DNA of 31,701 nt from an uncultured Oscillospiraceae bacterium. Lineage in GTDB: Bacteria; Bacillota; Clostridia; Oscillospirales; Acutalibacteraceae. The stretch lies in contig UQNI01000014.1 in NCBI GenBank assembly GCA_900542375.1, positions 1 to 31,701 on the forward strand, read 5' to 3'. Each line of letters starts with the position of its first letter. Within the stretch, counting starts at the first letter, position 1. Shown here one piece after another: positions 1 to 7,667 of this stretch. The notes beneath the pieces were generated by a model that saw only the letters and a program-made list of their open reading frames with translations, was not told where the DNA came from and did no database searches. The translations under genes and the position numbers were made by a program.

Positions 1-34
1 AAATTTTAATAATAAAACTATTTAAATTTATAAT

Positions 35-63
35 TTTACTTTATAACAGTTTTATCATATAAT
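35..63 (+). promoter_or_regulatory. Sigma-A type promoter for the flavoprotein gene
   Basis: A TTTACT -35 element (35-40) lies 17 bases upstream of a perfect TATAAT -10 (58-63), and the start codon of the following gene is at 110. The -35 matches the consensus at four of six positions. Spacing is ideal, but the surroundings are very AT-rich, so chance matches are possible. Confidence 0.55.
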
Positions 64-109
64 ATAGCCAATGAGGATAAGAGAAATCATTTGGTAAAGG
101 AGAGGCATC

Positions 110-1021
110 ATGTACGATTTTATTATTATTGGCGGCGGTCCTGCAGGTATTAGTGCGGCTGTGTATGCGGTGAGCAGAGGACTGCGTGTTTTGGTTTTAG
201 AACAGGAAAAAATCGGCGGAGTGATTGGGAAAGTGTCCATTGTAAGCCATTATACAGCCATTGTAGAGGGTGAAACTGGGGAAACATTTGCTGCACGTAT
301 GAAAAAACAAGCACTGGATGCCGGTGTACAAATTTCTTATGAGACTGTAGTAGAGGTGCAATTGACAGGTAAAACAAAAATAGTAAAGACCAACAGTGAC
401 GTTTACGAATCTCATGCAGTGCTGCTTGCAAACGGTACTACACCAAGAACACTAGGTATTCCCGGCGAGGATACACTGACAGGAAAAGGCTATGCACTCA
501 ATGCAGCGAAATCAGCGCAAGCGTATGCTGGAAAACATGTTTATGTGGTAGGCGGTGCGGACGGCGCCATCAAAGAGGCATTATATTTATCTCGTTTTGC
601 TAAAAAGGTATTTATTATTCATTTTGAAGACAAACTGGGGGCCATTCCGGAGTTTACCAATAAACTGGCTCAGTTAGGCAATGTGGAATTATTATTGCAT
701 TCTCGTTTGACCGAAATCGGCGGTAAGGGCCAAGTAGAATGGTTACAGCTTACAGATGAAAAAACAGGTGTAACCACAAAAATAGAGGACGAAGGCTGTG
801 GGATTTTTGTCTATGCAGGTGCTACGCCAAATACACAGTTGTATCCTGAATTATACTTAGAAAACGGCTATATTCCCGTAAATGAAAAAATGGAAACTAT
901 GTATCAAGGAGTGTATGCAGCCGGCGATATTTGTGTAAAGCAAGTACGTCAGGCGGCAACAGCAGTAGCAGACGGTGCAGTTGCGGCAATCAATGCGGCA
1001 CAGTGGATTGCAAAATCATAA
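110..1021 (+). CDS. FAD/NAD(P)-dependent oxidoreductase, thioredoxin-reductase-like, lacking CxxC
   Basis: This 303-residue protein has the two-dinucleotide-fold layout of low-molecular-weight thioredoxin reductases. The N-terminal FAD site GGGPAG is at residues 8-13, a second Rossmann motif (VVGGADGA) follows near residue 145, and the C-terminal FAD motif is GVYAAGDI, followed by RQAATAVADGAVAA. In true thioredoxin reductases a redox-active CxxC sits just before the second Rossmann motif. Here that segment reads ALNAAKSAQAY and has no cysteine. The usual HRR NADPH-phosphate motif is also absent (IIHFEDKLGA). It therefore probably does not reduce thioredoxin by the classical route and may be a ferredoxin- or flavin-linked reductase; the substrate is unknown. 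The start is supported by AAAGGAGAGG about seven bases upstream. It is monocistronic, with its own promoter and terminator. The fold assignment is firm; the function is not. Confidence 0.85.
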   Translation: MYDFIIIGGGPAGISAAVYAVSRGLRVLVLEQEKIGGVIGKVSIVSHYTAIVEGETGETFAARMKKQALDAGVQISYETVVEVQLTGKTKIVKTNSDVYESHAVLLANGTTPRTLGIPGEDTLTGKGYALNAAKSAQAYAGKHVYVVGGADGAIKEALYLSRFAKKVFIIHFEDKLGAIPEFTNKLAQLGNVELLLHSRLTEIGGKGQVEWLQLTDEKTGVTTKIEDEGCGIFVYAGATPNTQLYPELYLENGYIPVNEKMETMYQGVYAAGDICVKQVRQAATAVADGAVAAINAAQWIAKS

Positions 1022-1059
1022 CACATTCATTTATCACAGTAAAATTTTATCACATCCCC

Positions 1060-1088
1060 AAAAAAGTCATACGTTGTATGGCTTTTTT
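1060..1088 (+). terminator. Rho-independent terminator of the flavoprotein gene
   Basis: A 13-bp stem (1060-1072 with 1076-1088, one G-U pair) closes a 3-base loop and ends in six T residues. It separates the flavoprotein gene from the cobalamin-controlled operon. The A-tract on the 5' arm could make it work on the other strand too. Confidence 0.85.
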
Positions 1089-1102
1089 CCATAATGATGA
1101 TA

Positions 1103-1131
1103 TTGACAGATTTTGCCGAAACCGATATAAT
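1103..1131 (+). promoter_or_regulatory. Consensus sigma-A promoter of the cobalamin-uptake operon
   Basis: TTGACA (1103-1108) and TATAAT (1126-1131) are both perfect and separated by 17 bases. Transcription should begin near 1138-1140, just ahead of the riboswitch, so constitutive initiation with control by premature termination is expected. Confidence 0.92.
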
Positions 1132-1151
1132 GTTGCCATAATTTAATAAAG

Positions 1152-1334
1152 TATGTCATATCGCTTTTGCAATTATTTGCAGGAAGTTGGGTGTAATTCC
1201 CACACAGGAACGCTGCTGTAATAACGGAGCGGCCTTTCATGAACAAATTGTTTTTGTTCAGTCACTGGATATTTTCTGGGAAGGCGAAGGGTATTTGCTA
1301 TGAGGTTTAAGTCAGAATACAGCGATATTACATA
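1152..1334 (+). promoter_or_regulatory. Cobalamin (B12) riboswitch aptamer
   Basis: The core runs GGAAGTTGGGTG, then TAATTCCCACACAGGAACGC and TGCTGTAA (about 1182-1220), which is the conserved cobalamin-aptamer pattern. A B12-box-like GTCAGAATAC lies at 1311-1320. A closing P1 stem pairs ATATCGCT (1158-1165) with AGCGATAT (1321-1328) and extends outward with one mismatch to about 1152/1334. Hairpins follow at 1343-1361 and 1378-1399, and an intrinsic terminator ends at 1474. In this family cobalamin binding normally promotes termination and so switches off uptake genes. The exact corrinoid preference cannot be read from sequence. Confidence 0.92.
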
Positions 1335-1438
1335 AGTACAATTACTCTTCGGACTCAAGAGGTACTAAATGGATAAAAAGGCTGTTTTCACACAGCCTTA
1401 TTCGGCGTGTGTTCATTATCCTGTTCCAATGCAAATTA

Positions 1439-1474
1439 CCGCATGAATCTTTTGAAGGGTTCATGCGGTTTTTT
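1439..1474 (+). terminator. Expression-platform terminator of the cobalamin riboswitch
   Basis: CCGCATGAA (1439-1447) pairs perfectly with TTCATGCGG (1460-1468), followed by six T residues. It lies between the aptamer and the btuF start at 1509. This is the placement expected of a ligand-dependent attenuator rather than a gene-end terminator. Confidence 0.88.
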
Positions 1475-1508
1475 ATATTTTATTTACATTTGAAAGGGAG
1501 TAACAAGT

Positions 1509-2528
1509 ATGAAAAAATGGATGGGTTTAGGTATGTCGGCGCTATTGTTAATTGCAGCGCTTACCGGCTGCGGGACAACACAACAGGAGACGGCTTCCAA
1601 TGAAATATCGGTGAGCCAGACAGACTCTCATTATCCCGTGACGGTTGAAAGCTATAATTATGCGGGTGATGTGGTAACAACTACGTATGAAAAGGCACCG
1701 GAACGTGTGATTGCTGTGTATCAAGGTTCCATTGAAACGATGCTTGCTTTGGGATTAGAGGAACATGTAGTGGCTTCTTACGGACTGGATAATGCCGTAA
1801 AAGAGGAATGGGAAGACGGTTTGTCAAAGATGAACTATCACGAAGAAGTGTTTGCACCCTCCAAAGAAGATGTCATGATGTTGGAGCCGGACATGATTTT
1901 CAGTTGGGGTTCTTTGTTTGGTGAGAAAAAATTAGGCGATGTAGACCAATGGATTTCCAGAGGTACCAATACTTATATTAATACCAATACAAGAGCGGGT
2001 GGTTATGACCGTACTTTGGAACACGAATATACAGATATTTTAAATATAGGAAAAATATTTGATGTAGAAGAAAAAGCGCAAGCACTGGTAGATGAAATGA
2101 AGCAAGAAATTGAAGACGCATTGGCTAAAACCAAAGGAAAAGAAGCACAAACCGTTTCTGTCATTGAATTTTTGAATGATGACATTTCCAATTATGGTGC
2201 GTCTTCTTTAGCAGGAGATATGATTACACAGTTAGGAGGAGAACTGGCAGCTCCTGATGCAAAACAAGTAGGAAAAGAAGATTTGGTAGAACAAAATCCG
2301 GATGTTATTTTTGTGGTTTACATGGAAAACAGCGGTGACGATGGAGAAGATGTAAAAAGTACATGTGTTGCAAAAGTCATGGAAGACCCGTCATTTGCAA
2401 GTCTGGATGCTGTAAAAAATGGACGTGTATATCCAATTATGTTGGGTGATATGTATGCAAGCGGCGCTCGTACCATTGATGGAATCCGCAATTTTGCCGC
2501 AGGTTTGTATCCGGAACTAAATCAATAG
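1509..2528 (+). CDS. btuF: Cobalamin ABC transporter substrate-binding lipoprotein
   Basis: This is a 339-residue periplasmic-binding-protein-like lipoprotein. The signal peptide ends in the lipobox LTGC with cysteine at residue 21, so the protein should be lipid-anchored on the outer face of the membrane. After a short linker, RVIAVYQGSIETMLALGLE and the later LEPDMIFSWG and NPDVIFVVYM segments match the two-lobed FecB/BtuF class that binds corrinoids, hemes or siderophores. The assignment to cobalamin rests mainly on the cobalamin riboswitch directly upstream. The start is supported by AAAGGGAG eight bases before ATG. It is the first gene of a tightly packed operon with a permease and an ATPase. 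A different iron-chelate ligand is possible but less likely given the riboswitch. Confidence 0.85.
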   Translation: MKKWMGLGMSALLLIAALTGCGTTQQETASNEISVSQTDSHYPVTVESYNYAGDVVTTTYEKAPERVIAVYQGSIETMLALGLEEHVVASYGLDNAVKEEWEDGLSKMNYHEEVFAPSKEDVMMLEPDMIFSWGSLFGEKKLGDVDQWISRGTNTYINTNTRAGGYDRTLEHEYTDILNIGKIFDVEEKAQALVDEMKQEIEDALAKTKGKEAQTVSVIEFLNDDISNYGASSLAGDMITQLGGELAAPDAKQVGKEDLVEQNPDVIFVVYMENSGDDGEDVKSTCVAKVMEDPSFASLDAVKNGRVYPIMLGDMYASGARTIDGIRNFAAGLYPELNQ

Positions 2529-2529
2529 T

Positions 2530-3609
2530 ATGAAAAAAAGATCATTCAAAAATGGGTTATTCAAAGGGAACCTATCTTTTATCACTTTGTTGGTTCTGCT
2601 GTCTGGTGCACTGATTGTTTCATTGTTATTTGCGGTTACCATTGGTTCCAGCAATATCTCTATGGCAGATGTATATAAGGTTATTATTCGCCAATTATTT
2701 GGCATTGGAGATGCCTCTTATGCCAAAGGTTCCATTCATGATGTCGTCTGGTTTATTCGGCTTCCGCGTCTGATTTTAGCAGTCGGGGTTGGTATTGGGT
2801 TATCCGTCTGTGGTACTGTTATGCAGGCCATTGTGAAAAATCCATTGGCAGACCCATACGTACTGGGTATATCTTCAGGTGCATATTTAGGTGCGGTTAT
2901 TGCAATTGTTCTGGGGATTGGCTCTGTTTTGGGCGGGAATTTTGTAGGAATATTGGCATTTATAGGTGCATTTGTCGTTTCTTTGGCAGTACTTACTCTT
3001 GCAAATATTGGTTCAAGAGCCAATACAGCGAAATTGTTGCTGTCCGGTATGGCGTTAAGTGCTATATGCAGTGCAATTGCGAACTTTATTGTATATATGA
3101 CAAAAGATAATGAAAGTGTTGTAACGGTGAACCATTGGCTGTTGGGTAGTTTAAGCGGTGCCAATTGGACCACAAATTTGATTGTTTTATCTGTGGTGCT
3201 GGCCGGTTTTATATTTTTTCTGACACAATATCGTACCTTGAATTTAATGCTGTATGGCGATGAAACAGCAATTACACTCGGCACTAATTTGCATGTATGG
3301 CGCCATGTATATTTGGTAGTTTGTGCCGCTATTGTTGGCGTGTTGGTATATGCGGCAGGTATGATTGGTTTTGTGGGGCTGGTGATACCCCATTGTGTGC
3401 GTATGCTGGTAGGTACTGACCACAAAAAAGTAGTACCCCTCTCAGCACTGATAGGCGCTATCTTTTTAATCTGGGTAGATGTTTGCTGCCGTGTGTTGCT
3501 CAAGGGGAATGAACTTCCTGTAGGTGTACTCACAGGTATCATTGGCGCGCCTGTATTTATCTACTTAATGATTCGCAGAAAATATGGATTTGGAGGAAAA
3601 GACGCATGA
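2530..3609 (+). CDS. btuC: Cobalamin ABC transporter permease (FecCD family)
   Basis: A 359-residue polytopic membrane protein with many hydrophobic helices and the family signature segment around residues 95-118 (MQAIVKNPLADPYVLGIS), plus the GFVGLVIPHCVRMLVG segment that contacts the ATPase in BtuC/FhuB-type permeases. It would dimerise to form the inner-membrane channel through which corrinoid passes, driven by the next gene product. It begins one base after the btuF stop codon, indicating translational coupling, and there is no separate strong ribosome binding site. Length is typical of the family. The N-terminal extension before the first helix is short and basic. Confidence 0.88.
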   Translation: MKKRSFKNGLFKGNLSFITLLVLLSGALIVSLLFAVTIGSSNISMADVYKVIIRQLFGIGDASYAKGSIHDVVWFIRLPRLILAVGVGIGLSVCGTVMQAIVKNPLADPYVLGISSGAYLGAVIAIVLGIGSVLGGNFVGILAFIGAFVVSLAVLTLANIGSRANTAKLLLSGMALSAICSAIANFIVYMTKDNESVVTVNHWLLGSLSGANWTTNLIVLSVVLAGFIFFLTQYRTLNLMLYGDETAITLGTNLHVWRHVYLVVCAAIVGVLVYAAGMIGFVGLVIPHCVRMLVGTDHKKVVPLSALIGAIFLIWVDVCCRVLLKGNELPVGVLTGIIGAPVFIYLMIRRKYGFGGKDA

Positions 3610-4376
3610 CGGTATCAACCCAAAACCTCCATATTTCACTGGGTGGAACGGAAATACTCAAGGGAATTGATTTTCATACAAAACAACATTCATTCGTTGG
3701 AATCATAGGTCCCAACGGCAGCGGAAAAAGTACGTTGCTGAAATGTATTTATCGTACCTTAAAACCAACGTCCGGCGCTGTTTTACTGGACGATGTATTT
3801 TTGCGAACACTAAGCTTAAAGCAATCGGCAAAAAAGATAGCTGTAGTAGCGCAGCATAATCATTATAATTTTGATTTTACGGTAAAAGATGTCGTTATGT
3901 TGGGAAGAGCGCCTCATAAACGTATGTTAGACAGAGACACCAAAGAAGATTTTCAACTGGTAGATACCTGTTTACAACAAGTTGGTATGCAAGACTTTTC
4001 AGAACGTTTGTTTTCCTCTCTGTCAGGCGGAGAACAGCAGAGAGTACTGTTGGCTCGCGCTCTGGCGCAGCAGACGCCCTGTTTGATTTTAGATGAGCCC
4101 ACCAATCATTTGGACATTAAATATCAGTTGCAGTTAATGGATATTGTAAAATCTTTGGATATTACAATAATTGCGGCAATTCATGATTTAAATATTGCTG
4201 CTATGTATTGCGATTATATTTATGTTATGAAACATGGTGAGATTGTGACAAAAGGTACACCAAAAGAAGTACTGACCTCTGAAATCATTGAAGAAATTTA
4301 TGAGGTACAAGCGGACGTAATGGAACAAAATGGCGTTTTACATATTTTATATCATCCGGGAGGAAAAACAAAATGA
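3606..4376 (+). CDS. btuD: Cobalamin ABC transporter ATP-binding protein
   Basis: A 256-residue ATPase with a complete nucleotide-binding domain: Walker A GPNGSGKST at residues 35-43, Q-loop glutamine at 83, signature LSGGEQQ at 139-145, Walker B LILDEP at 160-165 and a switch histidine in AAIHDLN. It belongs to the FepC/BtuD subfamily and would power the BtuC dimer. Its ATG overlaps the btuC stop codon by four bases (ATGA), and its own stop overlaps the next gene in the same way, so the operon is translationally coupled throughout. Nothing is missing from the catalytic motifs. Confidence 0.9.
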   Translation: MTVSTQNLHISLGGTEILKGIDFHTKQHSFVGIIGPNGSGKSTLLKCIYRTLKPTSGAVLLDDVFLRTLSLKQSAKKIAVVAQHNHYNFDFTVKDVVMLGRAPHKRMLDRDTKEDFQLVDTCLQQVGMQDFSERLFSSLSGGEQQRVLLARALAQQTPCLILDEPTNHLDIKYQLQLMDIVKSLDITIIAAIHDLNIAAMYCDYIYVMKHGEIVTKGTPKEVLTSEIIEEIYEVQADVMEQNGVLHILYHPGGKTK

Positions 4377-4711
4377 AGCATATTGCCATGTTAACCTGTT
4401 TGAATGCAAATGCCGTATGTACGGGTGCTTCTTGCCTTAAAGCGTTTTATGATAGAACAGGTTCTTTTGCAATTTATCAAACGGAAGCATTATATTTGGA
4501 TGCGTTTATGAAATGCAATGGATGTGGAAATCCTCCAAATACAGACCATGGCATGCTGGAAAAAATAGAGAGGCTCAAGCAGTTAGGAACGCAAATTGTA
4601 CATGTTGGAATTTGCGCCAGAAAAAAGGATGGTACGGAATGTCCATCCATGACGGAGATTATCCGAATGTTGGAACAAAACGGTATGAAAATTGTAAAAG
4701 GAACACATTGA
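4373..4711 (+). CDS. CGGC-domain protein, putative metal-binding, in the cobalamin operon
   Basis: A small 112-residue cytoplasmic protein with the spaced cysteine pattern of the CGGC domain family. TCLNANAVCTGASC is near the N-terminus, MKCNGCGNPP is in the middle, and later cysteines occur in VGICARKKDGTECP. The family is thought to bind metal through these cysteines, but no biochemical role is established that I know of. It overlaps btuD by four bases and ends at the operon terminator, so it is co-expressed with corrinoid uptake under the riboswitch. Plausible roles (inference only) are handling cobalt or corrinoid after import, or sensing metal state. The family call is fairly secure; the function is open. 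Confidence 0.8.
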   Translation: MKHIAMLTCLNANAVCTGASCLKAFYDRTGSFAIYQTEALYLDAFMKCNGCGNPPNTDHGMLEKIERLKQLGTQIVHVGICARKKDGTECPSMTEIIRMLEQNGMKIVKGTH

Positions 4712-4721
4712 GATGTTAAGG

Positions 4722-4752
4722 AAAGAGTGATACAGCTGTATCGCTCTTTTTT
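4722..4752 (+). terminator. Terminator of the cobalamin operon
   Basis: A near-perfect inverted repeat (AAAGAGTGATAC paired with GTATCGCTCTTT, loop AGCT, one G-U pair) runs straight into T residues, 11 bases after the CGGC-protein stop codon. Confidence 0.92.
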
Positions 4753-4815
4753 ATTTTTATATACAAACCATTTTGGACATACTAGAACGTAAAATAAGAA
4801 CAAGGAGAGAGACGT

Positions 4816-5817
4816 ATGAACATTTCATTTGATGCGGTCTATTATGAACCGTCGGTATTATCTTATCCTTTAGGACAACAATTAAAAGAAAAATATGCAG
4901 ATTTGCCATGGCAGGAGATTGAAAGCCATAATCATATACAGCAGTTCAGAAATGCTCAAAATAGCGAGTTTCCAAAATTAAAACGCAATTTAATTATAGG
5001 TACCAGGAAAACACATAAGTATACGGAAAATCATAAGGTTTCTGATTTTCTGGTTCCCTATACGTCTTCCGGATGCAGTGCGATGTGTCTTTATTGTTAT
5101 CTGGTCTGTAATTACAACAAGTGTTCCTATTTGCGAATATTTGTCAATCGTGAACAAATGATGGAGAAGCTGATTCGTACCGCCAATCAGTCTGAAAATC
5201 CGCTCACATTTGAGATTGGAAGCAACAGCGACTTAATTTTGGAGAATGTAGTTACGGAAAATCTTCCATGGACTATTGAACAATTTGCCGCAAATGCAAA
5301 AGGAAAATTAACCTTTCCCACAAAGTTCGACATGATTTCGCCTTTGCTTTCTCTGAATCATCAGCAGAAGGTGATATTTCGTATGAGTTTGAATCCGGAA
5401 ACCATTATCAGAAAAGTAGAATTGGGAACATCGAGGCTCAATCAGCGCATTATGGCATTAAATGCTATGTGTGACGCAGGTTATCCTGTGGGGATTTTAT
5501 TGGCGCCTGTTATTTTTGTTCCCCAATGGAAAATATTATATGCAGAATTGATTTCCCATTTGGCAGATACCTTGAGCAGTAAAGTAAAAAAGTCTGCATT
5601 TATAGAAATTATTTTTATGACTTACAGTTATGTACATCATGCAATCAATACAGAAGCGTTCCCCAATGCGGCACCCTTGTATGACAAACAAGATATGACC
5701 GGGCGGGGAAGGGGAAAATATTGGTATAGAGAGGCATTGAGAATAGAGGGAGAGACTTTTTTGCGTGAGCAGCTAAAGAAAAAACTGAATGGAATGCCTA
5801 TTTTATATGTAGTATAA
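4816..5817 (+). CDS. SPL-family radical SAM protein (spore photoproduct lyase-like)
   Basis: A 333-residue protein with the SPL-type radical SAM motif GCSAMCLYCYL. Cysteines 87, 91 and 94 would ligate the [4Fe-4S] cluster that cleaves S-adenosylmethionine. Length matches spore photoproduct lyase, the enzyme that directly reverses spore photoproduct thymine dimers at germination. In characterised lyases the motif FEASCTSD contains the cysteine that donates a hydrogen atom (Cys141 in Bacillus subtilis, from memory). Here the equivalent segment reads FEIGSNSD (residues 132-139), so that cysteine appears to be serine 136. Two extra cysteines (98, 103) lie close to the cluster. It may therefore be an SPL paralogue with altered chemistry rather than the canonical repair enzyme. 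Start supported by AAGGAGAG seven bases upstream. No clear promoter seen. Confidence 0.8.
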   Translation: MNISFDAVYYEPSVLSYPLGQQLKEKYADLPWQEIESHNHIQQFRNAQNSEFPKLKRNLIIGTRKTHKYTENHKVSDFLVPYTSSGCSAMCLYCYLVCNYNKCSYLRIFVNREQMMEKLIRTANQSENPLTFEIGSNSDLILENVVTENLPWTIEQFAANAKGKLTFPTKFDMISPLLSLNHQQKVIFRMSLNPETIIRKVELGTSRLNQRIMALNAMCDAGYPVGILLAPVIFVPQWKILYAELISHLADTLSSKVKKSAFIEIIFMTYSYVHHAINTEAFPNAAPLYDKQDMTGRGRGKYWYREALRIEGETFLREQLKKKLNGMPILYVV

Positions 5818-5891
5818 CTTTCCTTCCGATAATACGTAGAAAACGGAGCATACTAAACCAAAATACGTTGTAATATAGGATGCGATTTAAT

Positions 5892-7364
5892 ATGAAACAT
5901 TCCGTTTTTAAACAAACTGCTTGCTTTATTGTTTTTTTCACCATGATGATTCTCATTTTTTATTGGATTTGTTCTGTAGTAATCACCATGCCAGAAGCAG
6001 AACCTATGACTGCTGTTACGAAACATGTTTATGTGAAAAACAGCGACGGAAATCAGGCAGTGGGACAAACAAAATCCATTATAAATGATGACAAGGAACA
6101 TGCGGTCAGTATCCATTATCCTATTACAGGAATCTCTGAAATCGACCGTGTCATCGAGCAGGAAGTATACAACAAAATAGAAGAGTTTGAAAATAAAAAG
6201 ATAGGTTATCAAGCACTGGAACCTGATGTTTCTTCTTCAATCTGGATTGATTATGAATCTTATATCAAAGGAGACATTATTTCCGTTGTTTTTTATACAG
6301 AAGAGAATTTTTCCGCTTTGGCACATCCTCTTGAATGTGTTGATACGTTGGTATTTGAAATAACTTCCGCAAAACAACTCAGTTTAGGCGATATATTCAA
6401 ATCTGATGATTTCTCTATACTGGCAGAACAGGCAAAGGAAGAATTTGCAGAGAATTCGGATGTAAAAAGTCAAATGGATACGGAATTATTTTTAAACGGA
6501 ACAGAGCCCACGGAACAAAATTATCAGCACTTTGCTTTAAAAGAAGATGGATTGGCAGTTTATTTTGAAAAATATCAAATTTTGCCGGGTTATTTTGGAA
6601 TTCAATCCGTTACCATTCCCTATGACAGTTTATCCGGACATTTGAATATTGATTTATCTAATGCTGTTCTCGAAGCCGTGCAAACAACAGCACTGCCAAA
6701 AGGTGAGTTAACAGAACCGCAAACCGCAATCATTGACAAACAAAAGCCAATGGTTGCCTTGACATTTGACGATGGTCCGCACTATACCGTAACACCCCGC
6801 ATTCTTGATATTTTGCAAGAGCATAATGCCAGGGCAACGTTTTTTGTATTGGGCAACCGTGTTGACAATTTTCCCAATATCATTCAAAGAGAGTATAGTC
6901 AAGGGCATGAAATAGGAAGTCACTCGTTTAGTCATCCGCAAATCACAACATTAACGTCAGATGAAATTGAGTATCAATTTGCGGAAACAGAGCATCGTAT
7001 TCAGCAATATGTGCCTTATACCACTAAATTGGTACGGCCGCCATATGGACAAATTACACAATCATTAAAAGAGGTACTTCAAAAAACCTTTGTATTGTGG
7101 TCCATTGATACGCAAGACTGGAAAACAAGAGACAAAGATGCCATTGTCAGTGAGGTATTAAATAACGTAAAAGATGGAGATATTATACTCATGCATGATA
7201 TGTACAGTACCACTGCAGACGCTTGTGAGGAATTAATTCCTGCATTGATAGAGCGAGGTTATCAGCTTGTCACGGTTTCGGAATTGTTAAATGCAAAAGA
7301 AATTACGCCTGTAGCAGGCAGTGTATACAGCAGAGTATTATCAACAGGGAATGCAGCATCGTAA
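5892..7364 (+). CDS. Membrane-anchored polysaccharide deacetylase with N-terminal DUF3298-type region
   Basis: A roughly 490-residue extracytoplasmic protein. A single membrane segment lies at about residues 9-31, followed by a region resembling the DUF4163/DUF3298 modules found in PdaC-like and RsiV-like proteins. The C-terminal NodB domain starts near residue 290 and is complete: TFDDGP (metal-binding aspartate), HSFSHP (metal-binding histidines), RPPYG, the WSIDTQDW segment and LMHD. It would remove acetyl groups from peptidoglycan or another N-acetylated glycan in the wall, which commonly confers lysozyme resistance. An in-frame ATG at 5880 has no ribosome binding site in front of it; AGGA at 5877-5880 better serves ATG 5892, though spacing is long. 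The ferredoxin gene follows 12 bases after the stop. Confidence 0.87.
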   Translation: MKHSVFKQTACFIVFFTMMILIFYWICSVVITMPEAEPMTAVTKHVYVKNSDGNQAVGQTKSIINDDKEHAVSIHYPITGISEIDRVIEQEVYNKIEEFENKKIGYQALEPDVSSSIWIDYESYIKGDIISVVFYTEENFSALAHPLECVDTLVFEITSAKQLSLGDIFKSDDFSILAEQAKEEFAENSDVKSQMDTELFLNGTEPTEQNYQHFALKEDGLAVYFEKYQILPGYFGIQSVTIPYDSLSGHLNIDLSNAVLEAVQTTALPKGELTEPQTAIIDKQKPMVALTFDDGPHYTVTPRILDILQEHNARATFFVLGNRVDNFPNIIQREYSQGHEIGSHSFSHPQITTLTSDEIEYQFAETEHRIQQYVPYTTKLVRPPYGQITQSLKEVLQKTFVLWSIDTQDWKTRDKDAIVSEVLNNVKDGDIILMHDMYSTTADACEELIPALIERGYQLVTVSELLNAKEITPVAGSVYSRVLSTGNAAS

Positions 7365-7376
7365 GGAGGATTTTTT

Positions 7377-7565
7377 ATGAAAGCTCATGTAGACAGAAGA
7401 GGATGTATTGCTTGCGGACTTTGCGTAGCAACCTGTCCCGAAGTGTTTCAATTTGAAGATGGACTTTCTTCGGTCATCGTGGATGAAATTCCGGAGTATT
7501 GTCTTGATGACGCACAGGAAGCAGAAGAAAATTGTCCTGTTTCCGTAATTTCTATATTTGAATAA
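7377..7565 (+). CDS. Single-cluster [4Fe-4S] ferredoxin
   Basis: A 62-residue acidic ferredoxin. Cysteines 10, 13 and 16 (CIACGLC) and the cysteine before proline at 53 form one [4Fe-4S] site. Cysteines 20 and 42 occupy the positions of the structural disulfide in Thermotoga-type monocluster ferredoxins. It would carry one low-potential electron in the cytoplasm. It has a strong ribosome binding site (AAGGAGGA) and starts 12 bases after the deacetylase gene, so the two are probably co-transcribed, although no functional link is obvious. A terminator follows directly. Confidence 0.93.
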   Translation: MKAHVDRRGCIACGLCVATCPEVFQFEDGLSSVIVDEIPEYCLDDAQEAEENCPVSVISIFE

Positions 7566-7567
7566 AG

Positions 7568-7599
7568 AAAAAGCGCTCCGATTTGCGGGGCGCTTTTTT
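7568..7599 (+). terminator. Terminator after ferredoxin gene
   Basis: AAAAAGCGCTCCG (7568-7580) pairs with CGGGGCGCTTTTT (7586-7598) with one G-U pair and a 5-base loop, ending in six T residues. It is two bases after the ferredoxin stop codon. Confidence 0.93.
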
Positions 7600-7667
7600 A
7601 TCTCGGTTCCCTGTTATTGTTTCCATGCATAGAATACTACCAGGATAACTGCATGGGAGGAATGTAT

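Noticed and set aside
1378..1399. Hairpin AAGGCTGT/ACAGCCTT as a terminator
   Set aside because: No T-tract follows. It is more likely part of the cobalamin riboswitch expression platform, with the real terminator at 1439-1474.
2736..3542. 268-codon minus-strand ORF
   Set aside because: It is the antisense shadow of the btuC permease gene, whose family motifs are clear on the plus strand.
5880..5891. Upstream ATG as start of the polysaccharide deacetylase
   Set aside because: The only purine-rich site overlaps this ATG, so initiation at 5892 is more plausible.
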